64,000 bases of DNA from Pseudomonas sp. CCC3.1 (lineage in GTDB: Bacteria; Pseudomonadota; Gammaproteobacteria; Pseudomonadales; Pseudomonadaceae), in assembly GCF_034347405.1 (NCBI RefSeq), contig NZ_CP133778.1:4092001-4156000 (forward strand), written 5' to 3'. Of the stretch, positions 17,002 through 26,504 are shown one piece after another (position 1 is the first letter of the stretch; the number at the start of each line of letters is the position of its first letter). The position numbers were made by a program, and so were the translations under genes. Below the pieces are notes generated by a model. It was not told the DNA's origin and ran no database searches. It worked only from the letters and a program-made list of their open reading frames with translations.

Positions 17002-18258
17002 ATGGACAACAAACGTAAGATCGCACTGGCGGTAGCCGCTGTGGCAGCCCTTGGATTTGGCAGCTTCGCCTGGAACTCTAGTTCTGAGCAGCCGCCAGCC
17101 AGTAATGCCGAACACGGCGCTGAGGACGGCCATGAGCATAAGAAGATTGCCGCAGCACCCGCTGAAGAGGGGGGGGATGATGGCCACGGTGAGGAGGGCC
17201 ACAGCGACAGCGAAAAGGGAGAGGAGGAAGAAGGCAAGATGACGCTTAGCGCTGAGCAGATCAAGGCTGCCGGTGTCGTCCTCGAAGCTGCGGCTCCCCG
17301 TGAACTTAGCACTGTCGTGACTTTTCCTGGCGAGATACGGTTTGACGAGGACCATACAGCGCATGTCGTGCCTCGCGTACCTGGCGTTGTAGAAAGCGTT
17401 CAGGCCAACCTCGGAGAGTCGGTTAAGAAGGGGCAAGTCCTTGCGGTGATTGCGAGTCAACAGATCTCCGATCTACGCAGTGAGCAACAAGCCGCTCAAC
17501 GACGTGTAGAACTGGCACGTTTGACCTTTGACCGCGAGAAACAGTTGTGGCAGGACAAAATCTCCGCCGAACAGGATTACCTCCAGGCTCGTCAAGGGTT
17601 GCAAGAGGCAGATATATCCTTGGCCAATGCTAAGCAAAAGGTCGGAGCTATCGGGGCATCGGTCAATTCTGCCGGCGGTAACCGCTACGAGCTTCGCGCG
17701 CCCTTCGACGCAGTTGTCGTGGAGAAGCACCTGACCGTCGGTGAGGTTGTCAGCGAGGCAACCAACGCTTTCATTCTTTCAGACCTCAATCAGGTGTGGG
17801 CAACCTTCGCAGTTCCTCCGGGCGATTTGGGGAAGGTTGTGACAGGCCGTGCGGTAAAGGTTTCTTCGCCTGACATGAAGGCTGAGGTGGACGGCAAGGT
17901 TGGTTATGTAGGCAGCCTCCTGGGTGAGCAGAACCGTGCAGCGACCGTTCGCGTCACGCTGACCAATCCTAATGGAGCCTGGCGACCAGGCCTTTTCGTA
18001 AGCATCGCGGTCACTTCACAGACTGATCGGGTGGCCGTAGCCGTTCCAGAATCCGCAGTGCAGACCGTTGAGGAAAAGCCTGCGGTATTCGTCAGGACCA
18101 CTGAGGGATTTGACACTCGCACGGTAACGCTTGGTCGCCGTGCAGGTGGCTATGTGGAAATAACCGAAGGCCTCCAATCCGGCGCCCAAGTGGCAGCCAG
18201 TGGCAGCTTCACGCTCAAGTCCGAGCTCGGCAAGGCTAGTGCCGAGCACAGTCACTGA
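17002..18258 (+). CDS. czcB: CzcB-type periplasmic adaptor of metal RND efflux
   Basis: 418 aa, with GGAG before ATG. An N-terminal membrane anchor (KIALAVAAVAALGFGSFAW) is followed by a His/Asp/Glu-rich stretch at residues about 35-80 (HGAEDGHEHKK, GHGEEGHSDSEKG), a probable metal-binding segment as in CzcB. Then come barrel-sandwich (VPRVPGVVESVQANLGESVK), alpha-hairpin and beta-barrel domains. It couples CzcA to CzcC and may hand over metal ions. Ends with EHSH. Confidence 0.93.
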   Translation: MDNKRKIALAVAAVAALGFGSFAWNSSSEQPPASNAEHGAEDGHEHKKIAAAPAEEGGDDGHGEEGHSDSEKGEEEEGKMTLSAEQIKAAGVVLEAAAPRELSTVVTFPGEIRFDEDHTAHVVPRVPGVVESVQANLGESVKKGQVLAVIASQQISDLRSEQQAAQRRVELARLTFDREKQLWQDKISAEQDYLQARQGLQEADISLANAKQKVGAIGASVNSAGGNRYELRAPFDAVVVEKHLTVGEVVSEATNAFILSDLNQVWATFAVPPGDLGKVVTGRAVKVSSPDMKAEVDGKVGYVGSLLGEQNRAATVRVTLTNPNGAWRPGLFVSIAVTSQTDRVAVAVPESAVQTVEEKPAVFVRTTEGFDTRTVTLGRRAGGYVEITEGLQSGAQVAASGSFTLKSELGKASAEHSH

Positions 18259-18282
18259 TGCGAACTGACAGGATCATTCCAC

Positions 18283-21200
18283 ATGTTTGAACGTCTCATA
18301 AGATTCGCCATTGAGCAGCGCATCGTTGTAATGATAGCCGTGCTGATCATGGCCGGTATCGGTGTCTACAGCTATCAAAAGCTGCCTATTGATGCAGTAC
18401 CAGATATTACCAACGTACAGGTTCAGGTCAACACTGCTGCTCCTGGTTACTCTCCGTTGGAAACCGAACAGCGAATTACCTTTCCAGTTGAAACGGCAAT
18501 GGCTGGCTTGCCGGGCCTTCAGCAGACTCGTTCCCTTTCTCGCTCTGGACTATCTCAGGTCACCGTCATTTTTGAAGACGGCACCGACATCTTCTTCGCT
18601 AGGCAACAGGTCAACGAGCGACTGCAGGTAGCGAAGGAGCAGTTGCCGGATGGCGTAGACGCAGTGATGGGGCCTGTATCAACGGGTCTCGGCGAGATCT
18701 TCCTGTGGACTGTCGAGACTGAGAAAGGCGCTGTCAAAGAGGATGGTACGGCCTATACACCAACTGATTTGCGCGTGATCCAGGATTGGATAATCAAGCC
18801 ACAATTGCGCAACGTCCGGGGTGTGGCCGAGATCAACACCATTGGTGGCTATGCCAAGCAGTACCTGATTGCTCCGGATCCGAAACGTCTGGCCACTTAC
18901 AAGCTGACTCTTAATGATCTGGTCGCTGCGTTGGAAAGCAACAACGCCAACGTTGGCGCCGGTTACGTCGAGCGCAGCGGTGAGCAGTTGCTCATCCGCG
19001 CACCCGGCCAGGTAGGCAGTATCGAAGATATCGCCAATATTGTGATTACCAGTGTCGATGGCGTGCCGATTCGAGTCAGCAATGTCGCTGAAGTCAGCAT
19101 CGGGAAAGAGCTGCGCTCTGGAGCTGCTACTGAGAACGGTCGAGAGGTTGTATTGGGTACGGTGTTCATGCTGATCGGCGAAAACAGCCGGACAGTATCT
19201 CAAGCTGTTGCAGCCAAACTGGCTGACATTAACCGTACCCTACCCAAGGGCGTTGTTGCCGTTACCGTCTACGACCGTACCAATTTGGTTGAAAAAGCCA
19301 TATCGACAGTGAAGAGGAACCTGATTGAAGGGGCGATTCTTGTAATCGTTATCTTGTTCCTGTTCCTCGGTAACATCCGTGCGGCACTGATCACTGCCAT
19401 GGTGATCCCGTTGTCCATGTTGTTCACGTTTACAGGCATGTTCAACAACAAGGTCAGTGCCAACTTGATGAGCCTTGGCGCACTCGACTTTGGCATCATT
19501 GTTGATGGGGCGGTAGTGATTGTCGAGAACGCAATCAGGCGGCTGGCTCATGCACAAAACAAGCATGGGCGGATGCTCACCAAAGCCGAGCGCTTTCACG
19601 AGGTTTTTGCAGCTGCACGGGAAGCTCGCCGCCCCTTGATCTTCGGTCAGCTGATTATCATGGTTGTGTATTTGCCGATCTTTGCACTCACCGGTGTCGA
19701 AGGAAAAATGTTCCACCCCATGGCATTTACCGTGGTGATGGCACTTGTCGGCGCGATGATTCTCTCCGTAACCTTTGTTCCTGCGGCAATTGCCATGTTC
19801 GTCACAGGCAAGGTCAAGGAAGAAGAGGGGATGGTGATGCGTATTGCACGGCAGCGTTACGCTCCCGTTCTGCAGTGGGTGCTTAAGCATAGAAGCATCG
19901 CATTTTCCGCCGCCCTAGCCTTGGTCGTTCTAAGTGGTGTGCTCGCGAGCCGAATGGGCAGTGAGTTCATTCCGAGTCTGAGTGAAGGGGATTTTGCGCT
20001 GCAGGCTTTACGAGTACCGGGGACTAGCTTGACTCAGTCCGTAGACATGCAGCAGCGCTTGGAAAAAGCCGTCATTGAGCAGGTGCCTGAGGTCGAGCGA
20101 ATGTTTGCCCGTACCGGCACAGCGGAAATTGCTTCCGATCCAATGCCGCCGAATATCTCAGACGCTTACGTGATGCTGAAGCCGAAAGACCAGTGGCCAG
20201 ATCCCAATCGATCGCGTGAAGAGCTAATTGCTGAAGTTCAGAAAGCTGCAGCAAGTGTGCCTGGCAGCAACTATGAGTTGTCCCAACCTATTCAACTGCG
20301 CTTCAACGAACTCATTTCGGGTGTCCGCAGTGACGTGGCCGTCAAGGTGTTCGGCGATGACATGGACGTTCTAAATCGAACAGCAGCGAAGATAGCCACT
20401 GCATTAAAGGGTGTCCAGGGGTCTTCGGAGGTGAAGGTAGAGCAGACTACAGGCCTGCCTGTACTTACCATCAATATTGATCGGGAGAAGGCAGCACGTT
20501 ACAGCCTGAACATCGGCGCAGTGCAAGATGCGATTGCAATCGCAGTAGGTGGTCGTCAGGCCGGCACGCTTTATGAGGGCGATCGCCGCTTCGATATGGT
20601 GGTACGTCTATCTGAAACACTGCGTACAGATGTAGCGGGGTTGTCCGGCTTGCTGATTCCCGTGCCGCCGAATGCGGCACAAGGGGCGAATCAAATCGGC
20701 TTCATTCCGCTGTCCCAAGTGGCTAGCCTGGATCTGCAGCTAGGTCCGAACCAGATAAGCCGAGAGAACGGTAAGCGTGTTGTTGTGGTCAGCGCAAACG
20801 TTCGGGGGCGTGACCTGGGTTCGTTTGTTGAAGAAGCGAGCAGTGCTCTGGCAACCGGCGTGGAGATTCCCGCTGGCTACTGGACCACGTGGGGTGGTCA
20901 GTTCGAGCAACTGCAGTCAGCAGCCAAACGTCTGCAGGTAGTTGTTCCGGTAGCTTTGCTGTTGGTCATGACGTTGTTGTTCTTGATGTTCAACAACCTC
21001 AAGGATGGCATGCTGGTCTTCACCGGGATCCCATTCGCACTCACGGGTGGCGTAGTCGCGCTTTGGCTGCGGGATATCCCGCTGTCGATCTCGGCAGGGG
21101 TCGGATTCATTGCGCTTTCCGGTGTAGCTGTGTTGAACGGTTTGGTAATGATTTCCTTTATCCGCGGACTACGTGAGGAAGGGCGTACCCTACGTCACGC

Positions 21201-21438
21201 AGTTGATGAAGGCGCATTGACTCGATTACGGCCAGTGCTGATGACTGCCCTTGTTGCATCCCTGGGATTCATACCTATGGCACTGGCAACCGGTACCGGT
21301 GCAGAGGTTCAGCGGCCGCTGGCTACAGTGGTGATCGGCGGTATCTTGTCCTCCACCGCACTTACCTTGCTGGTGTTGCCTGCTCTGTATCAATGGGCAC
21401 ACCGCAAGGATGATGACGGCGATGAAGCAGAAAGCTGA
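18283..21438 (+). CDS. czcA: CzcA-type heavy-metal RND efflux pump
   Basis: 1051-aa inner-membrane proton antiporter of the HME-RND class, full length. The TM4 signature DFGIIVDGAVVIVEN has D402, D408 and E415, the same residue numbers reported for CzcA of Cupriavidus metallidurans and required for proton/cation antiport. Substrates are inferred to be divalent cations (Co2+, Zn2+, Cd2+). Third gene of czcCBA, 24 bp after czcB, with a strong terminator behind it. Confidence 0.95.
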   Translation: MFERLIRFAIEQRIVVMIAVLIMAGIGVYSYQKLPIDAVPDITNVQVQVNTAAPGYSPLETEQRITFPVETAMAGLPGLQQTRSLSRSGLSQVTVIFEDGTDIFFARQQVNERLQVAKEQLPDGVDAVMGPVSTGLGEIFLWTVETEKGAVKEDGTAYTPTDLRVIQDWIIKPQLRNVRGVAEINTIGGYAKQYLIAPDPKRLATYKLTLNDLVAALESNNANVGAGYVERSGEQLLIRAPGQVGSIEDIANIVITSVDGVPIRVSNVAEVSIGKELRSGAATENGREVVLGTVFMLIGENSRTVSQAVAAKLADINRTLPKGVVAVTVYDRTNLVEKAISTVKRNLIEGAILVIVILFLFLGNIRAALITAMVIPLSMLFTFTGMFNNKVSANLMSLGALDFGIIVDGAVVIVENAIRRLAHAQNKHGRMLTKAERFHEVFAAAREARRPLIFGQLIIMVVYLPIFALTGVEGKMFHPMAFTVVMALVGAMILSVTFVPAAIAMFVTGKVKEEEGMVMRIARQRYAPVLQWVLKHRSIAFSAALALVVLSGVLASRMGSEFIPSLSEGDFALQALRVPGTSLTQSVDMQQRLEKAVIEQVPEVERMFARTGTAEIASDPMPPNISDAYVMLKPKDQWPDPNRSREELIAEVQKAAASVPGSNYELSQPIQLRFNELISGVRSDVAVKVFGDDMDVLNRTAAKIATALKGVQGSSEVKVEQTTGLPVLTINIDREKAARYSLNIGAVQDAIAIAVGGRQAGTLYEGDRRFDMVVRLSETLRTDVAGLSGLLIPVPPNAAQGANQIGFIPLSQVASLDLQLGPNQISRENGKRVVVVSANVRGRDLGSFVEEASSALATGVEIPAGYWTTWGGQFEQLQSAAKRLQVVVPVALLLVMTLLFLMFNNLKDGMLVFTGIPFALTGGVVALWLRDIPLSISAGVGFIALSGVAVLNGLVMISFIRGLREEGRTLRHAVDEGALTRLRPVLMTALVASLGFIPMALATGTGAEVQRPLATVVIGGILSSTALTLLVLPALYQWAHRKDDDGDEAES

Positions 21439-21451
21439 TAGCCGATAAACA

Positions 21452-21482
21452 AAAGCCCACAACAACAGTTGTGGGCTTTTTC
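21452..21482 (+). terminator. Rho-independent terminator of czcCBA
   Basis: AAAGCCCACAAC and GTTGTGGGCTTT form a 12-bp perfect stem followed by TT, CG and a further T-run. Confidence 0.9.
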
Positions 21483-21514
21483 GTTTTTATAGGGTCGATA
21501 TTTCACCTTTCAAA

Positions 21515-21533
21515 ATTGTAAGTTTTCCGTCAT
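21515..21533 (+). promoter_or_regulatory. Candidate CopR/CzcR box for DUF2790 gene
   Basis: ATTGTAAGTTTTCCGTCAT, 61 bp before the DUF2790 start. The half-sites TGTAA and GTCAT lie 11 bp apart, the usual spacing for OmpR-class dimers. Confidence 0.6.
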
Positions 21534-21594
21534 GCCGGTGATGCCTATGAATTGATAAGGTTGCTTCCAGTGACATTGATATCGAGAGAAACTT

Positions 21595-21921
21595 ATGAAA
21601 AAGCTTATTGTTGCAGCTGCACTTGTTTTTTGCTCTATGACTTCGCAAGCCACTACTTTTTCCGAGAAGAAGCAGATGGAATACATCCAGGAGCACCAAA
21701 GTGCCGTGGCTGCCTACGCGAAAAAAAATAACAAGCCTATGCCAGAGATTGTCGACTATAAATACGGTATGAAGATTGATGTAGAGAAATTCGTACGTCA
21801 ATCCCAGGACCCTCGTACTTGCCAGATTTATTCACGATTGATGAGCTACGAAGACCCCCAGGGTGAACTCAAGACGATTCGCTATTCTGTATTCTCGCAA
21901 TGCCCGAATAACAAAAGCTGA
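21595..21921 (+). CDS. DUF2790-family small periplasmic protein
   Basis: 108 aa: signal peptide (MKKLIVAAALVFCSMTSQA), then a mature part with IVDYKYGMKIDVEKFV, a Cys (RTCQIYSRLMSYEDPQGELK) and IRYSVFSQC. This pattern matches DUF2790 proteins, small secreted proteins common in Pseudomonas near metal- and copper-response genes. The two Cys could form a disulfide or bind metal. Function unknown. Own promoter box and own terminator. Confidence 0.75.
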   Translation: MKKLIVAAALVFCSMTSQATTFSEKKQMEYIQEHQSAVAAYAKKNNKPMPEIVDYKYGMKIDVEKFVRQSQDPRTCQIYSRLMSYEDPQGELKTIRYSVFSQCPNNKS

Positions 21922-21950
21922 ATTTTTTGAATGGCTAGGCATTTAATAAG

Positions 21951-21976
21951 CGCCAGGCAATGCCTGGCGTTTTTTA
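21951..21976 (+). terminator. Terminator after DUF2790 gene
   Basis: CGCCAGGCA-TGCCTGGCG stem with TTTTTT. Confidence 0.85.
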
Positions 21977-22552
21977 AGGCGCCTGGAGTGGTACTAGGCA
22001 AACATTGTTGCACCGATGGTGCTACTCGCCCTCAAGCCTTAATACGTTATAGCCAATATACTTGGTTGGAACACCTGCATTCAGAACGATCGAGCTCATA
22101 ACATCTGGTTGACCCTCCTGATGGCTCAGCAATAGTAACTTTCCCTAGGTTAACCTGATCGCAGCTTGCTCAGAGTGAGCTTTTGGTACTTAACCTGTTG
22201 AATATTTTGATATTAAGACGGCTAAAATTGGCGAGGCCGAATGATTGGGGCAGTGTATTTCTAAGACTTCGACCTGTGGAGTAAATTGGAAGCTTGTGGT
22301 ATGTGGGAAAGCCTAGAAGCGTACAATTGTGATTCCCAGTCTCTCTGCACTAAATAATCTCTGCGACAGACAAACTTACTATGTGGTCACCCATTCAACT
22401 CGCAGCAGGGTAATGTGGGGTATCTATACTTGTGATATGGATTGTCCGTTTTTTTCAAAATTGTAATTTTCGAGTCATGTTGAAGTTATTCAGCTCTGAA
22501 ATCACATGTAATTTTCAATTTTTTTTCACTTTGAACTCCTTAAGCTTCGCAG
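21977..22552. other. 576-bp non-coding stretch before the glycosylation operon
   Basis: No supported gene. It contains one regulator box near its right end (22460-22478); the rest looks like degraded sequence. Confidence 0.5.
22460..22478 (+). promoter_or_regulatory. Candidate CopR/CzcR box for gtrA operon
   Basis: ATTGTAATTTTCGAGTCAT, the best instance of the island motif, 74 bp before the GtrA start. Nearly the same as the site at 21515. Confidence 0.65.
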
Positions 22553-22972
22553 ATGGAAAATAAAAACTTGCCTATTGTAGCGTTATTTATTCGTTATCTA
22601 GGGGTCGGATCTATTGCAACGGGAGTGCATTACTCTGTTTTCCTTGCACTGGTCGCGAGCGGGTTTGCTGATCCAGTGTTGGCCAGCGTTAGCGGAGGCG
22701 TCTTAGGCGCGTTTGTTAGCTATGTTGGTAATAAAAGGCTCTGCTTTATAGCGAAGGGAGATTGTAAGCTTCAACCCATTAGGTTTTTGCTGATTTCGTT
22801 GGCGACAAACCTCGGTAATGGAATGGGCATGTGGGTCTTAATTAAAATTGACCTGTCACCGTTTATATCCCAGATATTGGTGACGTTAATCCTAACTGCG
22901 CTCGGATTCATCGCACACCGTTTCTGGACATTCAATCATGCAGACATTACATCGGCTTTCCGAACGCCCTGA
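22553..22972 (+). CDS. GtrA-family membrane protein (putative lipid-linked sugar flippase)
   Basis: 139 aa with four predicted membrane helices (FIRYLGVGSIATGVHYSVFL, VSGGVLGAFVSYVGNKR, FLLISLATNLGNGMGMWVL, ILVTLILTALGFIAHRFW). GtrA proteins are thought to flip undecaprenyl-phosphate-linked sugars across the inner membrane. Overlaps the next gene by 35 bp. First gene of a three-gene operon of flippase, lipid-sugar synthase and membrane glycosyltransferase. Confidence 0.85.
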   Translation: MENKNLPIVALFIRYLGVGSIATGVHYSVFLALVASGFADPVLASVSGGVLGAFVSYVGNKRLCFIAKGDCKLQPIRFLLISLATNLGNGMGMWVLIKIDLSPFISQILVTLILTALGFIAHRFWTFNHADITSAFRTP

Positions 22973-23921
22973 TCCTTTGTTAACCATTGTGGTGCCCTGC
23001 TTTCAAGAAGAGCAAACCATTCCCGAATTTCACAAGCGCATCACCCGCGTCGTAAGGTGTTTGCCTGTCTCGTGCGAGATTCTTTATATCGACGACGGAA
23101 GCAATGACCGTACTGCAGACTTACTTCGCCACTATCAGGATGGATCTGATGTACGCTGCCTGTTCCTGAGCCGAAACTTCGGCAAAGAGGCTGCGTTAAG
23201 TGCAGGCATCGACCACGCGCGCGGTAGCGCATTGATCTTTATTGACGTGGACCTGCAGGACCCGCCTGAACTCATTACGAGCATGGTGCACCACTGGCAG
23301 ATGGGTTACGACGTTGTGAACATGCAACGCGACTTGCGAACCGGCGATTCCTTGCTAAAGCGCATGAGTGCGCGCAGTTACTACTGGATCATGCAGCGAC
23401 TGGTGGAGAAAGTTGATCTCCCGGCGGATGTCAGTGACTTCCGTCTGATTGGCCCTGCGCCATTGGCTGCATTGAGAGCGCTAGACGAACGCTCCAGAAT
23501 TCTTAAGAGCCTGATCGGCTGGGTGGGTTTTCGTACCATAGAGCTACCCTACAATCGCACTTTTCGTCATGCGGGTAATACCAAATGGAACGCCGCTGGG
23601 CTGTTCAATCTAGCCATTGAAAGTGTTCTCAGTTTCTCTCGAAAGCCGCTGCGTATATTCAGCCTCATTAGCTTCGGCTTCTTCGTCTCCAGTATCTGTT
23701 TCCTGCTCGCAGCGCTCGTGGCAGGCTCCTTCGACATCCATCACTTGCTGCTCGGAATGACTTCATTTATGTGCTTGGGGGTTGCCATGGTGGGCGAGTA
23801 CTTGGGTGTGACGCTCGCGGAAGTCAAACGCCGACCGCTTTATTTTTTGAAGAGCAATAACAAAGCAACCCCCGTGACTATTCACCCTCCGGTTTCCTCG
23901 ATCGAGAGTAAGAAATGCTGA
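22938..23921 (+). CDS. GT2 polyprenyl-phosphate glycosyltransferase (GtrB/ArnC-like)
   Basis: 327 aa. The GT-A domain has PCFQEEQTIPEFHKRI, the acceptor motif ILYIDDGSNDRT and the DXD-type IFIDVDLQDPPELI. Two membrane helices follow at the C-terminus (about 235-300), as in GtrB, DPM1-like enzymes and ArnC. It probably transfers a sugar from a nucleotide donor to undecaprenyl phosphate; the sugar is unknown. Overlaps its neighbours on both sides (7 bp with the next gene). Confidence 0.88.
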   Translation: MQTLHRLSERPDPLLTIVVPCFQEEQTIPEFHKRITRVVRCLPVSCEILYIDDGSNDRTADLLRHYQDGSDVRCLFLSRNFGKEAALSAGIDHARGSALIFIDVDLQDPPELITSMVHHWQMGYDVVNMQRDLRTGDSLLKRMSARSYYWIMQRLVEKVDLPADVSDFRLIGPAPLAALRALDERSRILKSLIGWVGFRTIELPYNRTFRHAGNTKWNAAGLFNLAIESVLSFSRKPLRIFSLISFGFFVSSICFLLAALVAGSFDIHHLLLGMTSFMCLGVAMVGEYLGVTLAEVKRRPLYFLKSNNKATPVTIHPPVSSIESKKC

Positions 23922-25315
23922 ACTTGAAAAACGAGCGGATACTTCTGTGGATCCTAATCTCGATTCTGCTTTTACGTCTTCTGGGGCTGGGAGCATATCC
24001 CCTGATGGATACGTCCGAAGCACGCTATGCCGAAATGGCACGCAAGATGGTCGAACTGAATGACTGGATTACCCCAATGTTCGATTATGGAGTACCGTTT
24101 TGGGGTAAGCCGCCACTGTCTTTCTGGACTCAGGCAGCGAGCATGAAGTTATTCGGTATCAACGAATTCGCTGCCCGATTTCCAGCTTGGCTACTTCACC
24201 TAGCAAGCTGCTTTATCATCATTAAGCTCGCGACCCAGGAGATGTCGCGCAGGGCTGGCATTTGGGGAGCCATCATCTTCTCAAGCACAACACTGGGCCT
24301 GGTATCCAGTGGTGTTGTACTGACTGACCCTGTTCTGTCGTTCTCTATACTGCTTGCTAGCTATGGTTTTTGGCGTTGGATGAAGTGTGCAGGCAAAGCG
24401 GATGCCTATCTGATGTTCTTAGGTCTGGGCTTGGGCTTACTCGCTAAGGGACCACTGACACTGGTGTTGATGGGCATGCCGGCATTCGCCTGGATCGTCA
24501 TCCACAAAGAATGGAATCGGATGATGATGCTTCCGTGGGTAACCGGGATTATTCTCATGCTCGGTATTTCTGTGCCTTGGTATGTCGCGGCCGAAATAAA
24601 GACGCCTGGGTTCATGGAATATTTTTTTGTTGGTGAACACTGGAGCCGATATGTAATTAGTGATTGGGCTGGGGACCTATATGGCAGTGCACATGCCAAG
24701 CCATATGGCACCATCTGGATCCAGCTCGGTCTGTCGCTGTTGCCTTGGGCATTTTTCCTGCCTCTAATGATTCGCAGAAGAGCATCGATGCGGCGTTTCG
24801 AGGCTTATATGTGGCTCTGGGCATTGGCCACGCCTCTCTTCTTCACGTTCTCTGGCAACATTCTCTGGACCTATCTGCTCCCGGCTCTACCCGCCTGGGC
24901 GCTGCTTCTTGCAGGGCGAATCAGTGAAGTCGGCCTTTATACCAGCCGGGCTGCTGCAGCGAGCGCTTTCCTGCTGCCAATTGTGGGCGCAGGTATCATT
25001 TACGCTGGAGTACTAGACGAACGCCCTCAAAACCAGCGAGATGTGGTTGACGCCTGGTTCAAAGCACAGTCGGCTCAATCGGGTGCCCTGATCTATCCTG
25101 GCCGTCGTTCGTATTCTTCTGAGTTTTATAGTAGGGGAATGTCCGAAAACATCAAAGATCCTGATGAGTGGCCTCGCAACAGCTTTTTCTATCTTTCCAG
25201 GCGTTTGCGCGACAGCAATGCTGATCTGCCTACAGGCCTAGGTTGCGTAAGAGTTACCGAAACGAACGCAAGCCTACTGCTTCTTTGTCGTTGGGAGAAT
25301 ACTGGGCCAAGATAG
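23915..25315 (+). CDS. ArnT/PMT-like GT39 membrane glycosyltransferase
   Basis: 466 aa with about 10-11 membrane helices. The first periplasmic loop has PLMDTSEARYAEMARKMVEL, the acidic motif of ArnT-type transferases (D..E.RYAE.AREM), and GVPFWGKPPLSFW. Shorter than ArnT (about 550 aa). It would transfer the lipid-linked sugar made by the upstream enzyme onto an envelope acceptor, possibly lipid A or another surface glycan. Its placement between czcCBA and the regulator genes, with a shared promoter motif, suggests envelope modification under metal stress; this is inference. Confidence 0.85.
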   Translation: MLNLKNERILLWILISILLLRLLGLGAYPLMDTSEARYAEMARKMVELNDWITPMFDYGVPFWGKPPLSFWTQAASMKLFGINEFAARFPAWLLHLASCFIIIKLATQEMSRRAGIWGAIIFSSTTLGLVSSGVVLTDPVLSFSILLASYGFWRWMKCAGKADAYLMFLGLGLGLLAKGPLTLVLMGMPAFAWIVIHKEWNRMMMLPWVTGIILMLGISVPWYVAAEIKTPGFMEYFFVGEHWSRYVISDWAGDLYGSAHAKPYGTIWIQLGLSLLPWAFFLPLMIRRRASMRRFEAYMWLWALATPLFFTFSGNILWTYLLPALPAWALLLAGRISEVGLYTSRAAAASAFLLPIVGAGIIYAGVLDERPQNQRDVVDAWFKAQSAQSGALIYPGRRSYSSEFYSRGMSENIKDPDEWPRNSFFYLSRRLRDSNADLPTGLGCVRVTETNASLLLLCRWENTGPR

Positions 25316-25491
25316 TGAAGATTTTGCAGCAGATGGCGTAGCGGGCTCTAATCGAAAATGATCATCCGATGAAGGACATACTCAAAGCGTGACGTTATTT
25401 CAGATTTATAAGAACAATAAGTCTTAGAGATGATCTCTGTATCTGAGTAGTTCCGTCTATCACCGCTGGAATAGCTAACACTAAATGTAAG

Positions 25492-25520
25492 AAAAAGCCA
25501 GATATTAATCTGGCTTTTCG
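25492..25520. terminator. Bidirectional terminator
   Basis: AAAAAGCCAGAT and ATCTGGCTTTT pair between the convergent ArnT-like gene and the small secreted protein gene. Confidence 0.8.
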
Positions 25521-25555
25521 TCGATACAAATCGTCATTTTACATCTAACCGCCTA

Positions 25556-25768
25556 TTAGTTGTCGGCTTGCTCCTGACGCTCTTCCTGCTTTTCTTGAGC
25601 AACTTTCTGTTTACCTTGCTCCGAGGAGTCAGGGCCCCACAAGCGAGCCTGTTCGGCTCGGAAGTTTTCCTTGAACTGCTTAGTTCGCTCGAAACCATCT
25701 TCAGCAAACGCGAAACCTGTAAGCCCAATTAGCAGGCTGCCAATAGAGAAGTATTTTACGAATTTCAT
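25556..25768 (-). CDS. Small secreted charged protein of the metal block
   Basis: 70 aa: signal peptide (FSIGSLLIGLTGFAFA) and a mature part that is highly charged and Gln-rich (FERTKQFKENFRAEQARLWG, KQKVAQEKQEERQEQ). The second ATG (25768) is preferred because GAGG precedes it; an upstream ATG at 25786 adds six residues. It resembles short Pseudomonas periplasmic proteins induced by copper (PtrA-like), but I cannot confirm the family. A regulator box in the matching orientation lies 80-100 bp upstream. Confidence 0.6.
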   Translation of the reverse strand: MKFVKYFSIGSLLIGLTGFAFAEDGFERTKQFKENFRAEQARLWGPDSSEQGKQKVAQEKQEERQEQADN

Positions 25769-25849
25769 TGAAGCCTCGATATTCACTAGGTCTGCCTTGA
25801 TAGCATCCTTTGTTGGTTACTAGTCTAGGATTACGAAGCTAACGGCAAG

Positions 25850-25868
25850 ATGAGTTAATAATTACAAT
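25850..25868 (-). promoter_or_regulatory. Candidate CopR/CzcR box for small secreted protein
   Basis: On the minus strand: ATTGTAATTATTAACTCAT, oriented toward the 25768 start. An overlapping palindrome ATTAC-N6-GTAAT lies at 25861-25876. Confidence 0.6.
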
Positions 25869-25876
25869 TTCGTAAT

Positions 25877-26504
25877 TTTACGCTTGGCGAGAAGGTTTAA
25901 GTCTTCCAGGCGATAACAAAAGACGATGAAGAGCTGGGGCTTTTATTAATTTTCAATTTTGATATCCGGTGCATTAACACTGGAGGCTTTTCTTGCTTGC
26001 CAAGGAGCTAATCATGTTCGTTTTAGAGCCCTGAGTGGCAGAAGTCTTTGATTTTCGCCCATGCATCAAGACTCAATTTACAGCTAAGTGAGCTTTCATT
26101 TTACATTAGGGCGCGCGACGCGGTCGCGGGGGAGATCAATTGATTTTTTTCGATGAATTTACGATCTCCGCCGCATATTCCGGGGGAAGGTGCAAGAGAG
26201 AAGGTGCGGCCTCATGCCGTCGAGATCGACTTACAGTTCGAAGCATTTCAAATTCTGCAGAGTGTAGCGGGGTCTCTGATCGTTGAGCGCTATGCAAAAG
26301 CAACGGTTGCGAATTATTCGGTCTGAAGTTCAGAGACCCGCCGGTTTTCTACGCGCCATGTGAGGATTCTGGCGATAGAGTTTTTTCTCGCATAACGTCA
26401 GTGAGTCCTTGAGCACCCACGCGTCGGCTACGTCTCAGGCATTCGCGCCTGCACCTAGAGCGAAGGGGGCCCATCTATAACCGGGCCTTCTTCGTTACAC
26501 GGAG
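25877..26504. other. 628-bp stretch with one weak small ORF
   Basis: No clearly supported gene. A 57-codon ORF at 26153-26326 (MNLRSPPHIPGEGAREKVRP...) has no good ribosome site. A GGCCC/GGGCC hairpin at about 26468-26490 could end the leftward kinase transcript. Confidence 0.35.

Noticed and set aside
19240..19890. 216-codon His-rich leftward ORF inside czcA
   Set aside because: The His-rich look comes from the antisense of hydrophobic czcA codons; CzcA motifs are complete on the other strand.
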